Assembly: GCA_040391605.1 (NCBI GenBank)
Contig: JBEBXK010000006.1
Span: forward strand, 62,001-126,000
Direction of reading: 5' to 3'
Origin: Vulgatibacter incomptus_A
GTDB lineage: Bacteria > Myxococcota > Myxococcia > Myxococcales > Vulgatibacteraceae
DNA: 64,000 nt
Each line of letters opens with the position of its first letter. The first letter of the stretch is position 1. This document shows, piece by piece, positions 42,957 to 51,540 of the stretch. Position numbers and translations under genes: made by a program. The notes below the pieces were generated by a model. It was not told the origin of the DNA. It worked only from the letters and a program-made list of their open reading frames with translations, and made no database searches.

Positions 42957-43931
42957 ATGGGAAAACTGATCGATGGCAAGTGGACGAGCAAGGAATACGA
43001 GGCGGACGAGAAGGGCGCCTTCCGGCGGGAGCAGACGACCTTTCGGGATCGGATCGCGGCGGATGGATTGTCGGACTTCCCTGCGGAAGCCGGGCGCTAC
43101 CACCTCTACGTCTCCCTCGCCTGCCCCTGGGCGCATCGCACCTTGATCCTGCGCAAGCTCAGGGGGTTGGAGGACGCGATCTCGGTCTCCGTGGTCGATC
43201 CCTACATGGGAGAGGACGGCTGGTTCTTCTCGGACGCCCCGGGAGCGACGCCGGATCAGGTGAACGGCGCCACCTGGCTCTGGCAGGTTTACGTCAAGGC
43301 GCGGCCCGAGATGACGGGGCGGGTGACGGTGCCGATCCTCTGGGACAAGGTGCGCCAGACGGTGGTGAACAACGAGTCGCGGGAGATCATGCGGATGCTC
43401 GACACCCAGCTCGACGCGATCGCGAAGAATCGAGTCACGCTCTACCCAGAGGCGCTGCGAGAGATGATCGACGCCGCGATCGGCGGGATGTACGAGACGG
43501 TGAACAACGGCGTCTATCGGGCGGGCTTCGCGTTCACGCAGGCCGCCTATGACGAAGCGGTCTCGGGCCTCTTCGCCGCGCTCGATCGCTACGAGGCGCT
43601 CCTGGGAAAGCAGCGCTACCTCTGCGGAGACTCCCTCACCGAGGCGGATGTCTGTCTCTTCACCACGCTCCTCCGCTTCGATCCCGTCTATTACGTGCAC
43701 TTCAAATGCAACATCCGGCGGATCTCGGACTACCCGGCGCTGTCTGGATATCTGCGTGATATCTACCAGACGGACGGGATCGCCGAGACCTGCAACCTCG
43801 ACCACATCAAGCAGCACTACTACCGCAGCCACCCCGCCCTGAACCCCCGCCAGATCGTGCCCAAGGGGCCCGAGATCGATCTGGACGCCCCCCACGGGAG
43901 AGCGCACCTCGGCGGAGGGCTCGCCCGATAG
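42957..43931 (+). CDS. Glutathionyl-hydroquinone reductase (YqjG/Xi-class GST)
   Basis: 324 residues from the ATG at 42957. Class signatures: GRYHLYVSLACPWAHRTLILRKL (catalytic Cys in ACPWAHR), VSVVDPYMGEDGWFF, VPILWDKVRQTVVNNESREIMRML, YETVNNGVYRAGFAFTQAAYDEAV, LCGDSLTEADVCLFTTLLRFDPVYYVHFKCN. It reduces glutathionyl-quinols and so protects quinones from conjugation. It lies upstream of the catalase in the same direction but with its own 184-bp gap. Confidence 0.95.
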   Translation: MGKLIDGKWTSKEYEADEKGAFRREQTTFRDRIAADGLSDFPAEAGRYHLYVSLACPWAHRTLILRKLRGLEDAISVSVVDPYMGEDGWFFSDAPGATPDQVNGATWLWQVYVKARPEMTGRVTVPILWDKVRQTVVNNESREIMRMLDTQLDAIAKNRVTLYPEALREMIDAAIGGMYETVNNGVYRAGFAFTQAAYDEAVSGLFAALDRYEALLGKQRYLCGDSLTEADVCLFTTLLRFDPVYYVHFKCNIRRISDYPALSGYLRDIYQTDGIAETCNLDHIKQHYYRSHPALNPRQIVPKGPEIDLDAPHGRAHLGGGLAR

Positions 43932-43993
43932 CTGCGTGAGAGGGGGGCCCGTCGGAGCCGTTCGAGTCGGTCGCGACGCCCTGATCGTCGATG

Positions 43994-44030
43994 ATAGCCT
44001 GGGGCTATCGAATCAATAGGGCATATGTCT
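43994..44030 (+). promoter_or_regulatory. OxyR-type operator upstream of catalase
   Basis: ATAG(43994)-N7-CTAT(44005)-N7-ATAG(44016)-N7-GTCT(44027): three of four quarter-sites of the OxyR pattern ATAG-N7-CTAT-N7-ATAG-N7-CTAT are exact with exact spacing. A second CTAT lies at 44036-44039. It lies 86-122 bp before the catalase start. A TTGGCC at 44030-44035 could be the -35 element. Confidence 0.6.
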
Positions 44031-44066
44031 TGGCCCTATCGCCTTCCAAAGGTGATCCTCTCGAAG

Positions 44067-44085
44067 TCCGGACATCCTGTCCGGA
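44067..44085. promoter_or_regulatory. 19-bp inverted repeat in catalase leader
   Basis: TCCGGACA-TCC-TGTCCGGA, perfect 8-bp arms, 31 bp before the catalase start. It could be a second operator or an mRNA leader hairpin. Confidence 0.5.
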
Positions 44086-44115
44086 AGGATCCCCCTTTGA
44101 CGGAGGTGAATACAT

Positions 44116-45630
44116 ATGAGGAAGACGGCGACGATGTTTGCGGCAGCAGGAGTGCTGCTCGCACCGGCCTTCTCGATGGCAGAAAACATGATGACGACCG
44201 ATCACGGCACACCGGTCGGCGATAACCAGAACTCGCTGACGGCGGGATCGAACGGCGGCGTCCTGCTCCAGGACTTCCACCTGATCCAGAAGCTGGCCCG
44301 CTTCGATCGGGAGCGGATCCCCGAGCGGGTAGTCCACGCCCGCGGCACCGGCGCCCACGGTGAGTTCGTCAGCGCCGGCGACTTCTCGAAGCTCACCCGC
44401 GCCAAGATGCTCTCGGCCTCCGGCAAGAAGACGCCGATGTTCGTGCGCTTCTCCACGGTGATCCATCCGGCAGGTTCGCCGGAGACCGCCCGCGATCCCC
44501 GCGGCTTCGCGCTGAAGTTCTACACGGAGGAGGGCAACTGGGACATCGTCGGCAACAACCTGCCCATCTTCTTCATCCGGGACGCGATCAAGTTCCCCGA
44601 CATGATCCATTCCCTCAAGCCGGATCCGGTGACCAACCACCAGGATCCGAACCGGTTCTTCGACTTCTTCAGCCACCTGCCCGAGTCGACGCATATGCTC
44701 ACCCGCGTCTACTCCGACCTCGGCACGCCGGCCACCTATCGGAACATGGACGGCTCGTCCGTCCACGCCTTCAAGTTCGTGAACGCGAAGGGAGAGGTCC
44801 GCTACGCCAAGTTCGGCTGGAAGACGAAGCAGGGCGTGAAGAACCTCACCCTGGATCAGATCCCCGAGGTCCAGGGCAAGGACGCTGCTCACGCCACCCG
44901 TGACCTCTACGAAGCCCTCGGCCGCGGCGACTTCCCGAGCTGGGACTTCTTCGTCCAGATCATCGAGCCGAAGGATCTAGGAAAGTTCTCCTTCGATCCG
45001 CTCGACGCCACCAAGGATTGGCCCGAGGCGGAGATCCCGCCGGTGAAGCTCGGGACCTTCACGTTGAACCGGATCCCCGACAACTTCTTCCAATACACGG
45101 AGCAGGTCGCGTTCTCTCCAGGAGTTCTCCCTCCCGGGGTCGAGCCCAGCGAGGATCGCATGCTCCAGGGCCGGCTCTTCTCCTACGCCGACACGCAGCG
45201 TTACCGGCTGGGGGCGAACTACCTCGACCTCCCGGTCAACCGTCCGATGGTGCCGGTCTTCACCAACAACCAACACGGCGCGATGAATATGGGCGTGGTG
45301 CAGACGGTGGATCCCCACGTGAACTACGAGCCCAGCATGGTCGCGCCGCTCCCGGCCTCGGATCACACCCGCGTCGTCGGGATGACCCTCACCGGGCCCA
45401 CCCAGCAGATCGCCATCGCCAAGCAGAACCCCTATGGGCAGGCCGGCGACTTCTACCGGGCGCTCAACCCCGGCGATCGCGACAACCTGGTGCGAAACCT
45501 CGCCGCCGACCTCGGCCAGGTGAAGTCCGCCGAGATCCGCGCGCGGATGATCCACCACTTCAAGCAGGCCGACGAGGAGTACGGCCGCCGCCTCGAGGCA
45601 GCGATCGGCGCCATGGCCAGGACCGAGTAG
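44116..45630 (+). CDS. Exported haem catalase
   Basis: 504 residues from the ATG at 44116 (GGAGG upstream). Signal peptide to about Ala22 (MFAAAGVLLAPAFSMA). Catalytic His74 in RVVHARGTGAHGEF, the Asn in DIVGNNLPIFFIRDA, and the haem-ligand Tyr in RLFSYADTQRYRLG are intact; the protein is a small-subunit (clade 1/3) catalase. It degrades hydrogen peroxide, here outside the cytoplasm. It is preceded by an OxyR-like site and followed 59 bp later by an ankyrin lipoprotein, matching the KatB-AnkB arrangement of pseudomonads. The gene symbol is withheld because the clade is uncertain. Confidence 0.95.
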   Translation: MRKTATMFAAAGVLLAPAFSMAENMMTTDHGTPVGDNQNSLTAGSNGGVLLQDFHLIQKLARFDRERIPERVVHARGTGAHGEFVSAGDFSKLTRAKMLSASGKKTPMFVRFSTVIHPAGSPETARDPRGFALKFYTEEGNWDIVGNNLPIFFIRDAIKFPDMIHSLKPDPVTNHQDPNRFFDFFSHLPESTHMLTRVYSDLGTPATYRNMDGSSVHAFKFVNAKGEVRYAKFGWKTKQGVKNLTLDQIPEVQGKDAAHATRDLYEALGRGDFPSWDFFVQIIEPKDLGKFSFDPLDATKDWPEAEIPPVKLGTFTLNRIPDNFFQYTEQVAFSPGVLPPGVEPSEDRMLQGRLFSYADTQRYRLGANYLDLPVNRPMVPVFTNNQHGAMNMGVVQTVDPHVNYEPSMVAPLPASDHTRVVGMTLTGPTQQIAIAKQNPYGQAGDFYRALNPGDRDNLVRNLAADLGQVKSAEIRARMIHHFKQADEEYGRRLEAAIGAMARTE

Positions 45631-45689
45631 CCCCACCCCTTGCGCGGTCCGGGGCGCCTGCGTCGCGCCCCGGACCTGTCGGAGGCCCC

Positions 45690-46256
45690 ATGATCCGCTC
45701 GTCTCTCTTTGTCCTCTGCGCGCTCATCCTCTCGAGCTGCGCCCCGAACACCGCGTCATCCCCGCCAGAGCTCGCATCCGATCAGGGCGTGGTCGTCGAG
45801 CGCTCCCGCGCCGAGGCCCTCCTCCTCGAGTCCGCCCGCGAAGGCGATCTGAAGACCCTCCAGGGCCTCGCGCAGGCCGGCGTCTCCCTCGACGCGGCCG
45901 ACGACCGCGGCTACACCGCGCTGATCCTCTCCGCCTACCACGGGCACCTCGAGGCGGTGCAATGGCTTCTCGGCCAGGCGGCCGATCCCTGCCGTGGCGA
46001 CAAGCGAGGCAACACCGCCCTGATGGGAGCGGCCTTCAAAGGACACGAAGACGTGGTCGATCTGCTGCTCGCCCAGGACTGCCCCGTCGATCAGCCGAAC
46101 CTGGTCGGGCAGACCGCGCTGATGTTCTCCGCCCTCGCCGGCAACCAGGCGGCCTCCAAGCTGCTGGGCCGCGGCGCCGATCGCAGCCACCGCGACGGCA
46201 TGGGCCGCACCGCGGCGGATTGGGCCTCGACCCAAGGCCACGCGCTCCCTCGATGA
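45690..46256 (+). CDS. Ankyrin-repeat lipoprotein, AnkB-like
   Basis: 188 residues from the ATG at 45690 (GGAGG 5 bp upstream). Lipobox ALILSSC (Cys17), so it is membrane-anchored outside the cytoplasm. Four ankyrin repeats: GDLKTLQGLAQAGVSLDAAD, GYTALILSAYHGHLEAVQWL, GNTALMGAAFKGHEDVVDLL, GQTALMFSALAGNQAASKLL. In Pseudomonas, AnkB encoded after katB is needed for full periplasmic catalase activity; the same role is inferred here from position and topology. Confidence 0.85.
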   Translation: MIRSSLFVLCALILSSCAPNTASSPPELASDQGVVVERSRAEALLLESAREGDLKTLQGLAQAGVSLDAADDRGYTALILSAYHGHLEAVQWLLGQAADPCRGDKRGNTALMGAAFKGHEDVVDLLLAQDCPVDQPNLVGQTALMFSALAGNQAASKLLGRGADRSHRDGMGRTAADWASTQGHALPR

Positions 46257-46354
46257 AGGGGGCCGAGGCCAGAGAGCGGGTGCTGAAAGATGCCGTCTGA
46301 GGGCGCTTGCAGGACGAGTTGCCGGCTGCGCGGTCTGGGTTAGAGTCGTAGGCT

Positions 46355-47287
46355 ATGGGAACGAGCCGACGCCATTTCCTCGTACAGTCGGGCCTCGCCG
46401 TCGTGGCGGCGGGCTGTAAGGCCCCCGCCTTCGTGGGCCGTTCGCAGCGTCGGGTCGAGCGGGTGCTCCACGGCATGCCGACGACGGACGGTGACGGCGT
46501 CCGGATCAATCGGGTGATCGGACAGCCGTCGCTTCGGAACCTCGATCCGTTCCTGCTGCTCGACCGATTTCATTCGGATGATCCGGGCGCCTACATCCGG
46601 GGCTTTCCTTCGCATCCGCATCGGGGCTTCGAGACGGTGACGGTGATGATGGAGGGGCGGATGCGGCACCGTGACAGCCGTGGCAACGAAGGGTCGATCG
46701 CAGGCGGAGGGGCCCAGTGGATGACCGCCGGACGCGGGATCATCCACTCCGAGATGCCGGAGCAGGAGGAGGGGCTGATGTCGGGCTTTCAGCTTTGGGT
46801 GAACCTGCCTTCCACAGAGAAGCTCTGCCCGCAGTTCTATCAGGACCTCGGTCCGGCGCAGCTCGCGCAAGGGACGCTCGCGTCCTCGGGCAGCCGCCTC
46901 TCCGTCATCTCCGGCGAGGTACAGGGGCTCGTCGGCCCGGTCCGCGAGAGGCCGACGCAGCCGATCCTCTTCACCTCCTTGCTCGAGGACGACCGCCCTT
47001 TCGAGATCGACACGCCAGAGTCCCATACGGCCTTCGTCTTCGTCGGCAGCGGCGAGGTGGCGATCGGGCCGGAGGAGATCCTGGTCCGCGAGGGAGGGCT
47101 CGCCCTCCTCGGCCCGGGGCAGCGGCTGAAGGTGCGCGCGCCCTCGCAGCGGAGCGAGCTCCTGGTCGCCGCTGGCCGCCCCTTGCGCGAGCCGATCGTG
47201 CAGCGCGGCCCCTTCGTGATGAATACGGAAGGTGAGATCCGGCAGGCGTTCGCCGACTACCGAGCGGGCGTCCTCGATCGCAGCTGA
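46355..47287 (+). CDS. Exported pirin-family protein
   Basis: 310 residues. N-terminus SRRHFLVQSGLAVVAAGC has a twin-arginine motif and a lipobox-like GC, so export by Tat as a lipoprotein is predicted. The bicupin core is typical pirin: LDPFLLLDRFHSDDPGAYIRGFPSHPHRGFETVTVMMEG, then AGGGAQWMTAGRGIIHSEMPEQ, with metal ligands His (SHPHRG) and His/Glu (IIHSEMPE). Bacterial pirins include quercetinase-like and redox-sensing members and are usually cytoplasmic. It follows the ankyrin gene by about 100 bp. Confidence 0.88.
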   Translation: MGTSRRHFLVQSGLAVVAAGCKAPAFVGRSQRRVERVLHGMPTTDGDGVRINRVIGQPSLRNLDPFLLLDRFHSDDPGAYIRGFPSHPHRGFETVTVMMEGRMRHRDSRGNEGSIAGGGAQWMTAGRGIIHSEMPEQEEGLMSGFQLWVNLPSTEKLCPQFYQDLGPAQLAQGTLASSGSRLSVISGEVQGLVGPVRERPTQPILFTSLLEDDRPFEIDTPESHTAFVFVGSGEVAIGPEEILVREGGLALLGPGQRLKVRAPSQRSELLVAAGRPLREPIVQRGPFVMNTEGEIRQAFADYRAGVLDRS

Positions 47288-47294
47288 GCTCGAT

Positions 47295-49526
47295 ATGCGG
47301 GGCAGATATGCCTGCCCGATGCACCCCGAGGTCGTGAGCGACACGCCGGGCTCCTGTCCGAAGTGCGGCATGGCGCTCGAGCGCGCGACGCCTGCACCCG
47401 CCGCCGAGAAGGCCGAGTGGACGTGTCCGATGCACCCCGAGATCGTGCGGGACGCGCCGGGTTCCTGCCCGAAGTGCGGCATGGCCCTCGAGCCGAAGGT
47501 CGTCACCGGCCTGGTGGAGGAGAACCCGGAGCTGCGGGAGATGAGACGGAGGTTCTGGGTCTCCGTCGTCTTCAGCGTCCCCATCATCCTCCTCTCGATG
47601 GGCGACATGCTCCCGGGACAGCCGATCTCGGCGCTCCTCTCGCCTCGGACGCGAACCCTCCTCGAGCTGCTCCTGGCGATCCCCATCTGCACCTGGGCGG
47701 CGTGGCCCTTCTACGTCCGTGCCGTCGCGTCGGTGAAGCACCGCAGCCTCAACATGTTCACCCTGATTGGGCTCGGGGTCTCCGTCGGCTTCGTCTACAG
47801 CTCGATCGCCGCCGTCGCCCCGGGGATCTTTCCGGAGGCCTTCCGGGACGCCACCGGCGAGGTCGGAGTCTATTTCGAGGCCGCTGTCGTCATCGTGGCG
47901 TTGATCCTCCTCGGGCAGGTCCTCGAGCTGCGGGCCCGTAGTCAGACCGGCTCGGCGATCCAGAAGCTCCTGGGCCTCGCCCCCAAGACCGCCCGGCGTC
48001 TGCGCGACGACGGGAGCGAAGAGGATATCCCGCTCGAGCATGTTCACGTCGGCGATCGGCTGCGCATCCGCCCGGGCGAGAAGGTCCCGGTCGATGGGAT
48101 CGTGCTGGAGGGGAGCAGCACCATCGACGAGTCGATGGTCTCGGGAGAGCCGATGCCCATCGCCAAGGCATCGGGCGATCAGGTGGTGGGCGCCACCATC
48201 AATGGTAGCGGATCGCTGGTGATGCGCGCCGAGAAGGTCGGCTCCGACACGCTGCTGGCGCGGATCGTGGCGATGGTCTCCGAGGCGCAGCGGAGCCGGG
48301 CGCCGATCCAGAAGCTCGCGGACGTCGTCTCCGGCTACTTCGTCCCGGCGGTGATCCTGATCGCGATCGGCACCTTCGTGGTCTGGTCCCTGGTTGGCCC
48401 CGAACCGCGCATGGCCCACGCCCTGATCAACGCGGTGGCGGTGCTGATCATCGCCTGCCCATGTGCGCTCGGCCTCGCCACCCCCATGTCGATCATGGTC
48501 GCGACGGGGAAGGGCGCGTCCCTGGGCGTCCTCTTCCGGAACGCCGAAGCGATCGAGAACCTGCGAAAGCTCAGCACCCTGGTGGTCGACAAGACCGGGA
48601 CCCTCACGGAGGGCCGTCCGCGGCTGATGTCGGTCATCGCCACCGAAGGCGTCGCGGAGGATGAGCTCCTCGCCCTCGTCGCAAGCCTCGAGCGGGCGAG
48701 CGAGCACCCGCTGGCCGAGTCGATCGTGCGGGGGACCCAGGCGCGCGGGCTCCCCCTCATGGACGTGGAGGGATTTGGAAGCGTCACCGGAAAGGGCGTC
48801 CGGGCGCAGGTCTCGGGTCGCTTCGTGGCGGTCGGCAACCGCGCGATGATGCGGGACCTCGGCCTCTCGATCGATGCGCTGGACCGAACGGCCGAGGAGC
48901 TGCGGGCCGAGGGCCAGACGGTGATGTTCGCCGCGATCGATCGCGTGCTGGCCGGCCTGATCGGCGTGGCCGATCCGATCAAGGAGGGGACCGCCGAGGC
49001 GATCCGGCAGCTCCACGAGGAGGGCCTGCGCATCGTGATGCTCACCGGCGACAGCCGGACCACCGCGCTGGCCGTCGCGAAGAAGCTGGGTATCGATGAG
49101 GTGATCGCCGAGGTACTCCCCGATCAGAAGGTGGACGCCGTGAAGAGGCTCCAGGCCGGGGGCGCGTTCGTGGCGATGGCGGGCGACGGGATCAACGACG
49201 CGCCCGCCCTGGCCCAAGCCGAGGTCGGGATCGCCATGGGCACCGGCACCGACATCGCGATGGAGAGCGCTCCCGTGACCCTGGTGAAGGGCGATCTGCG
49301 CGGGATCGTGCGAGCGATTCGCCTGAGCGGGCAGACCATGGCCAACATCCGGCAGAACCTGTTCTTCGCGTTCGTCTACAACGCCGCGGGTGTGCCGATC
49401 GCCGCCGGTGTGCTGTACCCGGTGTTCGGCCTCCTGCTCAGCCCCGTCATCGCCGCCGCGGCGATGAGCCTGAGCTCGGTCTCCGTGATCGCGAACGCGC
49501 TGCGCCTGAGGCGTGCGCAGGGATAA
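47295..49526 (+). CDS. Copper-type P1B ATPase with two N-terminal heavy-metal-binding repeats
   Basis: 743 residues from the ATG at 47295. Two CPMHPE...CPKCGMAL modules at about residues 6-35 and 42-70 replace the usual HMA domain. Then eight membrane helices, ESMVSGEPMPIAK, the metal-channel IIACPCALGLATP, the phosphorylation site VVDKTGTLTEG, SEHPLAES and GDGINDAPALA, all intact. It exports Cu(I) (or Ag(I)) out of the cytoplasm. The first start lies 8 bp after the pirin stop, suggesting cotranscription. Confidence 0.95.
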   Translation: MRGRYACPMHPEVVSDTPGSCPKCGMALERATPAPAAEKAEWTCPMHPEIVRDAPGSCPKCGMALEPKVVTGLVEENPELREMRRRFWVSVVFSVPIILLSMGDMLPGQPISALLSPRTRTLLELLLAIPICTWAAWPFYVRAVASVKHRSLNMFTLIGLGVSVGFVYSSIAAVAPGIFPEAFRDATGEVGVYFEAAVVIVALILLGQVLELRARSQTGSAIQKLLGLAPKTARRLRDDGSEEDIPLEHVHVGDRLRIRPGEKVPVDGIVLEGSSTIDESMVSGEPMPIAKASGDQVVGATINGSGSLVMRAEKVGSDTLLARIVAMVSEAQRSRAPIQKLADVVSGYFVPAVILIAIGTFVVWSLVGPEPRMAHALINAVAVLIIACPCALGLATPMSIMVATGKGASLGVLFRNAEAIENLRKLSTLVVDKTGTLTEGRPRLMSVIATEGVAEDELLALVASLERASEHPLAESIVRGTQARGLPLMDVEGFGSVTGKGVRAQVSGRFVAVGNRAMMRDLGLSIDALDRTAEELRAEGQTVMFAAIDRVLAGLIGVADPIKEGTAEAIRQLHEEGLRIVMLTGDSRTTALAVAKKLGIDEVIAEVLPDQKVDAVKRLQAGGAFVAMAGDGINDAPALAQAEVGIAMGTGTDIAMESAPVTLVKGDLRGIVRAIRLSGQTMANIRQNLFFAFVYNAAGVPIAAGVLYPVFGLLLSPVIAAAAMSLSSVSVIANALRLRRAQG

Positions 49527-49881
49527 GAGAAGCGTTCGACGTGCAGACCGCGAAGCATCGGACGAGGAGGAGGCGCTCCTGCTCTTTGGTCGCGAGTCCC
49601 AGCTCACGTATCCTTGCGCCAGAGCTGACGCGGCTGACGCCCAGGAGACGAGCTGGCTCGGCTGGTCTCGCTGGGCTATGCGGTCATTCGCTACCGACGC
49701 ATCGCAGCGACGGCGGACCTGCTCGGGCGAGACCTACGCCTCGCCCGCTGCGATGGAGCGGCGCGCCGGAGGAGGCCGCCGAAAAGGGGACGTAGCGCCA
49801 ATTGGTCGACAGTCCCGCGGCCGGCCGGGCTTGCCGGGAGCGCCAGCGCCCCTAGCTTGCTCGGGCGCGGGAGGTGTCACG
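49527..49881. other. Gap between copper ATPase and UBP zinc-finger gene
   Basis: 355 bases. Short frames are open but none has a family pattern I recognise; one reading (about 49655-49745) is protein-like but without start, so a decayed gene is possible. Confidence 0.3.
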
Positions 49882-50211
49882 ATGGCAGAGTGTTCGCATC
49901 TCGAGAAGTTCTCCAGGATGGATCGGGATCCGGTCGATCCGAGTGGCCCCGGATGCAAGGAGTGCCTGGCATCGAAAGGTGAGTGGGTCTCGTTGAGGCT
50001 CTGTATGGATTGTGGTCACGTTGGGTGTTGTGACAGCTCACCGGGCCGTCACGCCACCGCCCATTTTCAACAGAGCGGGCATCCTGTGATGAAGGCCTTC
50101 GAGCCCGGCATGAACTGGGCGTGGTGCTATCCCCACGAGCGGATGCAGGAGGAGATCCCCGCGTTTCCGCAGGAATCACCGTCCCATCACCTCGAGATGC
50201 CGCAGGCCTGA
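49882..50211 (+). CDS. UBP-type zinc finger protein
   Basis: 109 residues from the ATG at 49882 (GGGAGGTG 6 bp upstream). Cys/His pattern CSH...CKEC...LRLCMDCGHVGCCDSSPGRHATAHFQQSGHPVMKAF...WCYPHE is the ZnF-UBP fold that in eukaryotes binds the ubiquitin C-terminus. Bacteria of this type lack ubiquitin; these stand-alone proteins are of unknown role. It is convergent with the ArsC-like gene, 14 bp between stops. Confidence 0.9.
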   Translation: MAECSHLEKFSRMDRDPVDPSGPGCKECLASKGEWVSLRLCMDCGHVGCCDSSPGRHATAHFQQSGHPVMKAFEPGMNWAWCYPHERMQEEIPAFPQESPSHHLEMPQA

Positions 50212-50225
50212 AGGGGCGATAGCCC

Positions 50226-50594
50226 TCAGACGAGGGATGCGTAGGCCTCCCGATCGAAGCCGACGATCACGCGATCGCCGTCGACGAGGAGCGGGCGCTT
50301 CACCAGCTTCCCGTCGGCGGCGAAGAGCTGGGCGAGATCTTCCGGCGAGAGGTCGTCCACCGCCTGCTTGCCCCGCTCCGCGAGGAGGGCGCGGTAGCCC
50401 TGGCCCGAGGTGTTGATCCACTTCCTGGTCGGATGGCCGTTCGCCTTCATCCAGCGCAGGAAGGTCGCGGCGTCAGGAGGTGAGTCGACCAACGCGACCT
50501 TCTCGTAGGCGACACCGCTGTCACGGAGCGCCTTCTCGGCGTCGCGACAGGTGCTGCACTTTTGATAGCCATAGAGAATGAGCGTCTTCTTCAT
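50226..50594 (-). CDS. ArsC/Spx-family thioredoxin-fold protein
   Basis: 122 residues from the ATG at 50594. LILYGYQKCSTCRDAEKALRDSGV (CxxC) and later KRPLLVDGDRVIVGFDREAY match the ArsC/Spx/YffB group. The KRP loop fits an ArsC-like fold; true arsenate reductases use one Cys plus glutathione. Arsenate reductase activity versus a general redox function cannot be separated from sequence alone. Confidence 0.85.
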   Translation of the reverse strand: MKKTLILYGYQKCSTCRDAEKALRDSGVAYEKVALVDSPPDAATFLRWMKANGHPTRKWINTSGQGYRALLAERGKQAVDDLSPEDLAQLFAADGKLVKRPLLVDGDRVIVGFDREAYASLV

Positions 50595-50719
50595 GGCCCG
50601 GCACAGTAGTGCGATCCCCCGGAGACGTAAAGCGGCGGGGTGACGCCGGGAGCTGCGGTGGCGCTGCACGCCGTCGTCGGAGGGGCCAGCCGGGAGCGGG
50701 GCCGTGATAGGGTGGACAG

Positions 50720-51367
50720 ATGAGTCCATCACACGCAGATGAATTGTTCAGCATTGGTGCTCCGCTCGCCGTTCGCCGCCGCCGCCGCCGCCGTCGGCTC
50801 GACTCGTCGATCCTGGTGGCCGGATGGTTGCTCGTCGGCGCCGTGTCGATCCAGGGTTGTGGCGGGGGCGGCAGCGGCGATCCCGCCTCGACGCTCGGCG
50901 AAGAGGGGATCGAGGTCAGCCACGACGGCGTCGTCCGCGACGCGAACATCAAGGTCTCGAGGGTCAACACCTTCTGGTTCGACGAGGGGCAGCGCTTCAG
51001 CGCGACGGCGCTCGCAGGATGGACCGATGGCGGTCACTTCGGCACGATCACCGCCAGGGTGATGATCAAGGGGAGGAAGGGCGAAGCGGTGCAGCCAGGG
51101 ACCTACCGTCTGATCGCCGACGCCGAGGATTATAAAGCGGAAGAGATGACCGCCACCCTCGTCCTGGAACACGGGGTCGCTGGCCTCCCGTTCTATCAGC
51201 GGTCGGTGTCGGGGACCCTCGAGCTCGAGGCCATCGAGGGGGACCTCCGGTTCCGGCTCGATCGGCTCGCGCTCACCTTCGAAGGACTCTTCCAGGACGG
51301 TAACGCTGAGGACCTCGAGGAGGAGAACGCCATCTCCGGATCGATCCGGCTCTCTCCCGAGAAGTGA
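50720..51367 (+). CDS. Lipoprotein of unknown function
   Basis: 215 residues from the ATG at 50720. A long, Arg-rich N-region (eight consecutive Arg near residue 20) precedes the hydrophobic stretch and a lipobox SIQGC (Cys47). The mature part is a beta-rich domain of about 160 residues (IKVSRVNTFWFDEGQRFSATALAGW, then GTITARVMIKGRK, then GTLELEAIEGDLRFRLD). No family recognised. It is divergent from the ArsC-like gene. Confidence 0.65.
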   Translation: MSPSHADELFSIGAPLAVRRRRRRRRLDSSILVAGWLLVGAVSIQGCGGGGSGDPASTLGEEGIEVSHDGVVRDANIKVSRVNTFWFDEGQRFSATALAGWTDGGHFGTITARVMIKGRKGEAVQPGTYRLIADAEDYKAEEMTATLVLEHGVAGLPFYQRSVSGTLELEAIEGDLRFRLDRLALTFEGLFQDGNAEDLEEENAISGSIRLSPEK

Positions 51368-51479
51368 ATTCGCGATCAGCGGAGCGACGGTCCGGGGCCG
51401 GCGCGGCTTCGGCCTCTTCGATGGGCTGATGCTCGGATTCGTGGCCCGCGAGCGGGGAGGCGAACGCAAGGGGAGCCCT

Positions 51480-51540
51480 TCGCGCGAAAGCGCGACCTGA
51501 AGGATCGCGCTCCCGCGCCTTGCGGGGGCGGTTCCTTCAG
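51480..51540. terminator. Tandem stem-loops between convergent lipoprotein and YggS-like genes
   Basis: TCGCGC-GAAA-GCGCGA (51480-51495) is followed by a larger stem with outer arms CTGAAGGA (51497-51504) and TCCTTCAG (51533-51540). The right arm includes the stop codon of the YggS-like gene. They probably end transcription from both sides. Confidence 0.55.

Noticed and set aside
43993..44009. GATAGCC-TGG-GGCTATC as a terminator of the glutathionyl-hydroquinone reductase gene
   Set aside because: No U-tract and it forms part of the ATAG-N7-CTAT-N7-ATAG pattern, which explains it better as an operator.
46971..49607. Long open frame of 878 codons on the minus strand opposite the copper ATPase
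   Set aside because: High-GC antisense shadow: its composition is His/Arg/Asp-rich without any family pattern, while the plus-strand frame has every P-type ATPase motif.
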